In this document: positions 4,669 through 5,743 of the stretch, in pieces | Position numbering within the stretch: position 1 is the first letter of the stretch | Layout: each line of letters begins with the position of its first letter | Assembly: GCA_030611905.1 (NCBI GenBank) | Contig: JAUWOX010000070.1 | Span: 1 to 5,743, forward strand | DNA from: a bacterium | Lineage (GTDB): Bacteria > Patescibacteriota > JABMPQ01 > JAQVVF01 | Direction of reading: 5' to 3' | DNA length: 5,743 nt | The notes under the pieces: model-generated | What the model was told of the DNA's origin: nothing | Database searches by the model: none | What the model saw: the letters and a program-made list of their open reading frames with translations, nothing else | Position numbers and translations under genes: made by a program

Positions 4669-5743
4669 ATGAAAATAGCATTTATCGGACAAAAAGGAAT
4701 ACCAGCTCAATCTGGCGGAATTGAACGCCATGTTGAAGAACTAAGTGTCAAATTAGCAGAACAAGGACACCAAGTTTTTGTATACTCAAGACCACATTAT
4801 ACAAACAAAGCTTTAAAAATATATAGAAATATTAAACTTATTTCTATGCCATCAATCAATTCTAAGGGCTTTGATACTATTTTACATACTTTAATTTCAA
4901 CTCTTCACGCCTTATTCCAGGGCTATAATATCATCCATTATCATGGCGTTGGTCCTTCAACTTTATCTTGGATTCCTAGAGTGTTTTCCAGGGCAAAAGT
5001 TATTTCAACCCTTCATTGTCGAGATCAATTCCATCAAAAGTGGGGCTGGTTTGCTCGTCAATATTTAAAATTAGGCGAATGGGCTTCCTGCAGATTCCCG
5101 CATCAAACAATTGTTATTTCCCAGATTTTAAAAAAATTCTGCTTTGAAAGATTTAATAAAGATGTTACATACATACCAAATGGAATCAATCAGCCAGCTG
5201 AAATTGAACAAGATATTCAAAAAGAAATTTTGAGAAAATTCAATCTTGAACCAAGTAAGTATTTCTTAACTGTTGCCCGTTTAGTTAGGCACAAAGGCAT
5301 TCATTATTTAATTAGAGCCTTTAATAGAATAAAGACTAACAAAAAATTAGTTATTGTTGGTGATTCAGCTCATACAGATGATTATGTTGTCTATCTAAAA
5401 AATTTAGCCAAGAATAATCCAAATATAATTTTTACTGGCGCGCAGTTTGATAATGATTTACATACTTTATTCAAAAACGCTTATCTCTACATTCATCCAT
5501 CAGAATCAGAAGGACTACCCATTACAGTCCTAGAGGCCATGAGCCATGAAAAATGCGTTCTTGTTTCTAACATTCCAGAAAATATTGAAGCCTTTGCCGG
5601 CCGTGGTTTCTTATTTAAAAATAAAGACATTGATAATCTAGTTAAAAAAATGCAGATCTTGGAGCAAAGATCAGAGTTGCGATATGAAAAAGCTCAACTT
5701 GCCAAAGTGCATGTTTTACAAAATTATAATTGGGACAATATTG
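4669..5743 (+). CDS. GT4 family glycosyltransferase (3' end outside the window)
   Basis: An open frame from the ATG at 4669 to the window edge gives 358 residues with no stop. It begins MKIAFIGQKGIPAQSGGIER, a GT4 N-terminus in which G16-G17 form the acceptor-side Gly loop; the IGxxGIPA form also occurs in rhamnosyltransferase-like relatives. H116 in STLHCRD ends the expected N-domain strand. The C-domain has R204 and K209 in ARLVRHKG as donor-phosphate contacts and E281-x7-E289 in the SESEGLPITVLEAM motif. Both domains are nearly complete, and relatives of about 370-400 residues suggest only a short piece is missing. It should transfer a sugar from an activated donor to a surface-glycan acceptor in the cytoplasm; specificity is unknown. 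There is no SD. Two tandem promoters precede it, so it probably opens a new transcription unit that continues to the right. Confidence 0.92.
   Translation, partial: MKIAFIGQKGIPAQSGGIERHVEELSVKLAEQGHQVFVYSRPHYTNKALKIYRNIKLISMPSINSKGFDTILHTLISTLHALFQGYNIIHYHGVGPSTLSWIPRVFSRAKVISTLHCRDQFHQKWGWFARQYLKLGEWASCRFPHQTIVISQILKKFCFERFNKDVTYIPNGINQPAEIEQDIQKEILRKFNLEPSKYFLTVARLVRHKGIHYLIRAFNRIKTNKKLVIVGDSAHTDDYVVYLKNLAKNNPNIIFTGAQFDNDLHTLFKNAYLYIHPSESEGLPITVLEAMSHEKCVLVSNIPENIEAFAGRGFLFKNKDIDNLVKKMQILEQRSELRYEKAQLAKVHVLQNYNWDNI

Overview
The window is an AT-rich bacterial segment from a surface-polysaccharide (glycan) locus. Its A/T-biased codon use, Lys/Asn/Ile-rich proteins, mostly absent Shine-Dalgarno (SD) sites and tight packing of glycosyltransferases suggest a small-genome Candidate Phyla Radiation (Patescibacteria) bacterium, perhaps Parcubacteria-like. 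This placement is an inference; the window has no rRNA or marker gene.

Layout, left to right. (1) Positions 1-224 hold the last 73 codons of a membrane protein with two transmembrane segments, possibly an O-antigen ligase/polymerase or flippase type. (2) 11 bp later, 236-1537 encodes a GT4 glycosyltransferase. Its reading frame carries a GC-rich palindromic insert (about 890-976) that adds roughly 28 residues between its two Rossmann domains. (3) A hairpin terminator at 1554-1587 separates it from a convergent minus-strand gene (3670-1586). That gene encodes a membrane-anchored GH51-like clan-A glycoside hydrolase with catalytic residues in place, interrupted by a jelly-roll (LamG-like) domain whose two halves are in swapped order. 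(4) Divergent from the hydrolase, and probably sharing its -35 box, 3838-4347 encodes a small exported glycine-zipper protein with the only strong SD in the window and a roughly 100-nt structured leader. (5) The 321-bp gap 4348-4668 contains a terminator, a second inverted repeat, a seven-unit heptamer tandem repeat and two tandem promoters. (6) These promoters drive a second GT4 glycosyltransferase from 4669, which runs off the right end.

How the parts may work together: the membrane protein and the two GT4 enzymes fit assembly of a lipid-linked or capsular glycan. The anchored hydrolase could trim or remodel that glycan, or one from a host cell, outside the membrane. The hydrolase and small exported gene form a separately promoted divergent unit, bounded by terminators and lying between the glycosyltransferase genes. 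Three promoters here share the pattern TTGACA, 17-nt spacer, TGn-extended -10, which probably reflects the housekeeping sigma factor.

The most unusual items are the apparent circular permutation of the jelly-roll domain inside the hydrolase barrel, the in-frame palindromic element in the first GT4, and the phased heptamer array.
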